Positions 62,606 through 64,000 of a DNA stretch of 64,000 nucleotides are shown in pieces. The DNA is from Paraglaciecola sp030730205. Its GTDB lineage: Bacteria; Pseudomonadota; Gammaproteobacteria; Enterobacterales; Alteromonadaceae. The stretch's first letter is position 1. The number at the start of each line of letters is the position of its first letter. The position numbers and the translations under genes are program-made. The notes beneath the pieces were generated by a model that was not told the origin of the DNA, searched no databases, and saw only the letters and a program-made list of their open reading frames with translations. The DNA is taken from assembly GCF_052119645.1 (NCBI RefSeq), contig NZ_JBGQOM010000002.1, positions 372,001 through 436,000 on the forward strand, given 5' to 3'.

Positions 62606-64000
62606 ACTTGTTTTGTATCAGTTTGATAATTGTTGTACCCGTACTGATCGTAAAAACCAGCGTATTCTCCCTGCTTCTTGGCTTTTTTCAAATCAACTTG
62701 ATTCAATACAATACCGTCGACCCTGTGACCTAAACTAATAAAACGACTTAAGCCGCTGTTGATCATTTTGTGACTGGTACTGTCAGATTTAACTACATAA
62801 ATCACTGAGTCACATACTTTTGATACCACGACAGCATCACTAACAGCTTGTATGGGAGCACTGTCAACTATAATGTACTCATAAGTCTCTGCAAAACTTT
62901 TCATAATATTTTTAAACTGATCAGACGCCAATAATTCTTGAGGATTATTAGGCACAGTACCCGCACAAATTAAGTCAACACCTGAAAACTCATCATGCAC
63001 GATACACTCATCTAACTTGTGAGTTCCGGCAATTAGGTTGGCAATCCCCGGTTGAAATCCAGGCAAATCGAACTGCTTACCTAAGGTAGGCCTACGTAAA
63101 TCAGTATCGACTATCAGTACTTTGTGCAATTGCCCCAGAGCAAAACCTAAATTAATTGCTACGGTACTTTTACCTTCTTTTGGCACACTCGAGGCTATTA
63201 ATATGGTTTTTGATGGTTTATCGATATTCAATAGCTGCAAGCTTGTTCGCAGAGTCCTAACGGATTCACTGAAGGTATGATGCTTAGAATCGAAGAAATG
63301 TCGAAGAGGAACATTTTCTTTTTTCTTATGCGCCTCCCAAGGTATAAGGCCTAACATGCGCTGCGATAACTTACGCTCAACATCATCGAGGGTACGAATT
63401 CCACTATTAAGGGCATCTAAAGCTATAGCTAAAAATACGCCAAAGCCTAAGCTAACAATTAAAGCTGCAGCAATAATCAACGCTTTTTTCGGTTTTGCCG
63501 GAGCACCTGGTTTGGTTGCAACATCAAGTAAACGTGCATTGGCCGATTCGAAACCACCCAATTCATTCGTTTCTTTCAGGCGAGTAAAAAAAGAGCTATA
63601 CAGCTGTTGGTTAACATCCACTTCACGCTGTAAAGTTTTACTGCGATTATCTAAATTAGAGAGCTGACGAAAACGCTGTTTGGCTCGCTCAACTTCAATT
63701 TTTAACTCTGCGACTTTTTGAGTAGCATTACGATAATCTACGGTTATGCCTGAAACTAGCTCTCTAATCTGCGCCGCTAAACTAGATTGAATCGACTCTA
63801 ACTCAGCGTTCGCAGCAATCATTTTAGGATGTTTGGGTCCGTAAACCTTGCTAATCTCTGATACTCGGCTTTGCGCTTTGACTTCTTCACGTTTAACTGA
63901 GACCACAGAAGGATGGTTGATCACCTCATTTAAGGTAGAAAGTTCAGCGATGTTTGCTCCGCTTTGTTTCACCTGATTAAAAATAACTTCGTTTTGCTTT
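62602..64000 (-). CDS. Wzc-type tyrosine autokinase / chain-length determinant (5' partial)
   Basis: The frame is open to the right edge; the codon at 63972 is a GTG inside the gene (upstream residues read KQNEVIFNQ), so the N-terminal part and the first membrane helix lie outside the window. Visible parts are a long periplasmic coiled coil, a Pro/Lys-rich second helix region (PKKALIIAAALIVSLGFGVF), and the cytoplasmic BY-kinase with Walker A (SSVPKEGKSTVAINLG), Walker A' (LIVDTDLRRP) and Walker B (YIIVDSAP). The C-terminus is a Tyr cluster, YAGFYDQYGYNNY. It controls chain length and export with the outer-membrane channel, not seen here. Confidence 0.93.
   Translation of the reverse strand, partial: KQNEVIFNQVKQSGANIAELSTLNEVINHPSVVSVKREEVKAQSRVSEISKVYGPKHPKMIAANAELESIQSSLAAQIRELVSGITVDYRNATQKVAELKIEVERAKQRFRQLSNLDNRSKTLQREVDVNQQLYSSFFTRLKETNELGGFESANARLLDVATKPGAPAKPKKALIIAAALIVSLGFGVFLAIALDALNSGIRTLDDVERKLSQRMLGLIPWEAHKKKENVPLRHFFDSKHHTFSESVRTLRTSLQLLNIDKPSKTILIASSVPKEGKSTVAINLGFALGQLHKVLIVDTDLRRPTLGKQFDLPGFQPGIANLIAGTHKLDECIVHDEFSGVDLICAGTVPNNPQELLASDQFKNIMKSFAETYEYIIVDSAPIQAVSDAVVVSKVCDSVIYVVKSDSTSHKMINSGLSRFISLGHRVDGIVLNQVDLKKAKKQGEYAGFYDQYGYNNYQTDTKQV

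Overview
The window looks like chromosome of a marine gammaproteobacterium of the Alteromonadales (Glaciecola/Paraglaciecola/Alteromonas-like). This is an inference from moderate-to-low GC, the gene families present (DUF3034, VpsP-like, PEP-CTERM-type sorting signal, LapG/LapD) and a dispersed REP/REPIN repeat with GTAGGAG ends. No rRNA, tRNA, CRISPR array, insertion sequence or prophage was seen. The first gene enters from the left edge and the last (a Wzc-type tyrosine kinase on the minus strand) leaves through the right edge.

Region 1 (1-22 kb) is housekeeping and accessory metabolism. It holds a cytochrome c / 2Fe-2S / molybdopterin dehydrogenase operon, a GntP-type permease, small secreted proteins, a ZntB-like transporter, DUF1439 and DUF1275 proteins and a MscS channel. 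A tightly coupled four-gene operon follows (cupredoxin, GGDEF/EAL sensor, DUF3034, lipoprotein truncated globin), all predicted to act at the cell envelope. Then come a TonB / ECF sigma / anti-sigma operon, a soluble protein of unknown function, a NUDIX hydrolase and a large zinc metalloprotease. The spaces between many of these genes carry REPIN repeats.

Region 2 (22.6 kb to the right edge) is an exopolysaccharide locus. UDP-glucose dehydrogenase and a UDP-glucuronate 4-epimerase supply uronic acid precursors. A beta-helix lipoprotein and a secreted metzincin protease share a repeated module that I do not recognise. Four membrane acyltransferases, a lone SGNH hydrolase, a pyruvyl transferase and a left-handed beta-helix acetyltransferase would decorate the polymer. 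Six glycosyltransferases (two GT4, three GT2, one WecG/TagA type), a Wzx-type flippase and two Wzy/O-antigen-ligase family proteins would assemble, flip and polymerise it. A PHP-type phosphatase and a Wzc-type kinase would control chain length. A LapG/LapD pair inside the locus links biofilm adhesion to c-di-GMP.

Regulation: six sites with sigma-54-like spacing (GG-N10-GC) lie in front of genes of the polysaccharide region, including the PEP-CTERM-like protein and a secreted Ala/Gly-rich protein. That suggests an RpoN-controlled matrix regulon, as known for PEP-CTERM/exosortase systems. The exosortase itself is not in the window. REP repeats are found from 6.5 to 28.5 kb and again at 58-59 kb, but not in the roughly 29.6 kb between, which is also where the glycosyltransferase core lies.
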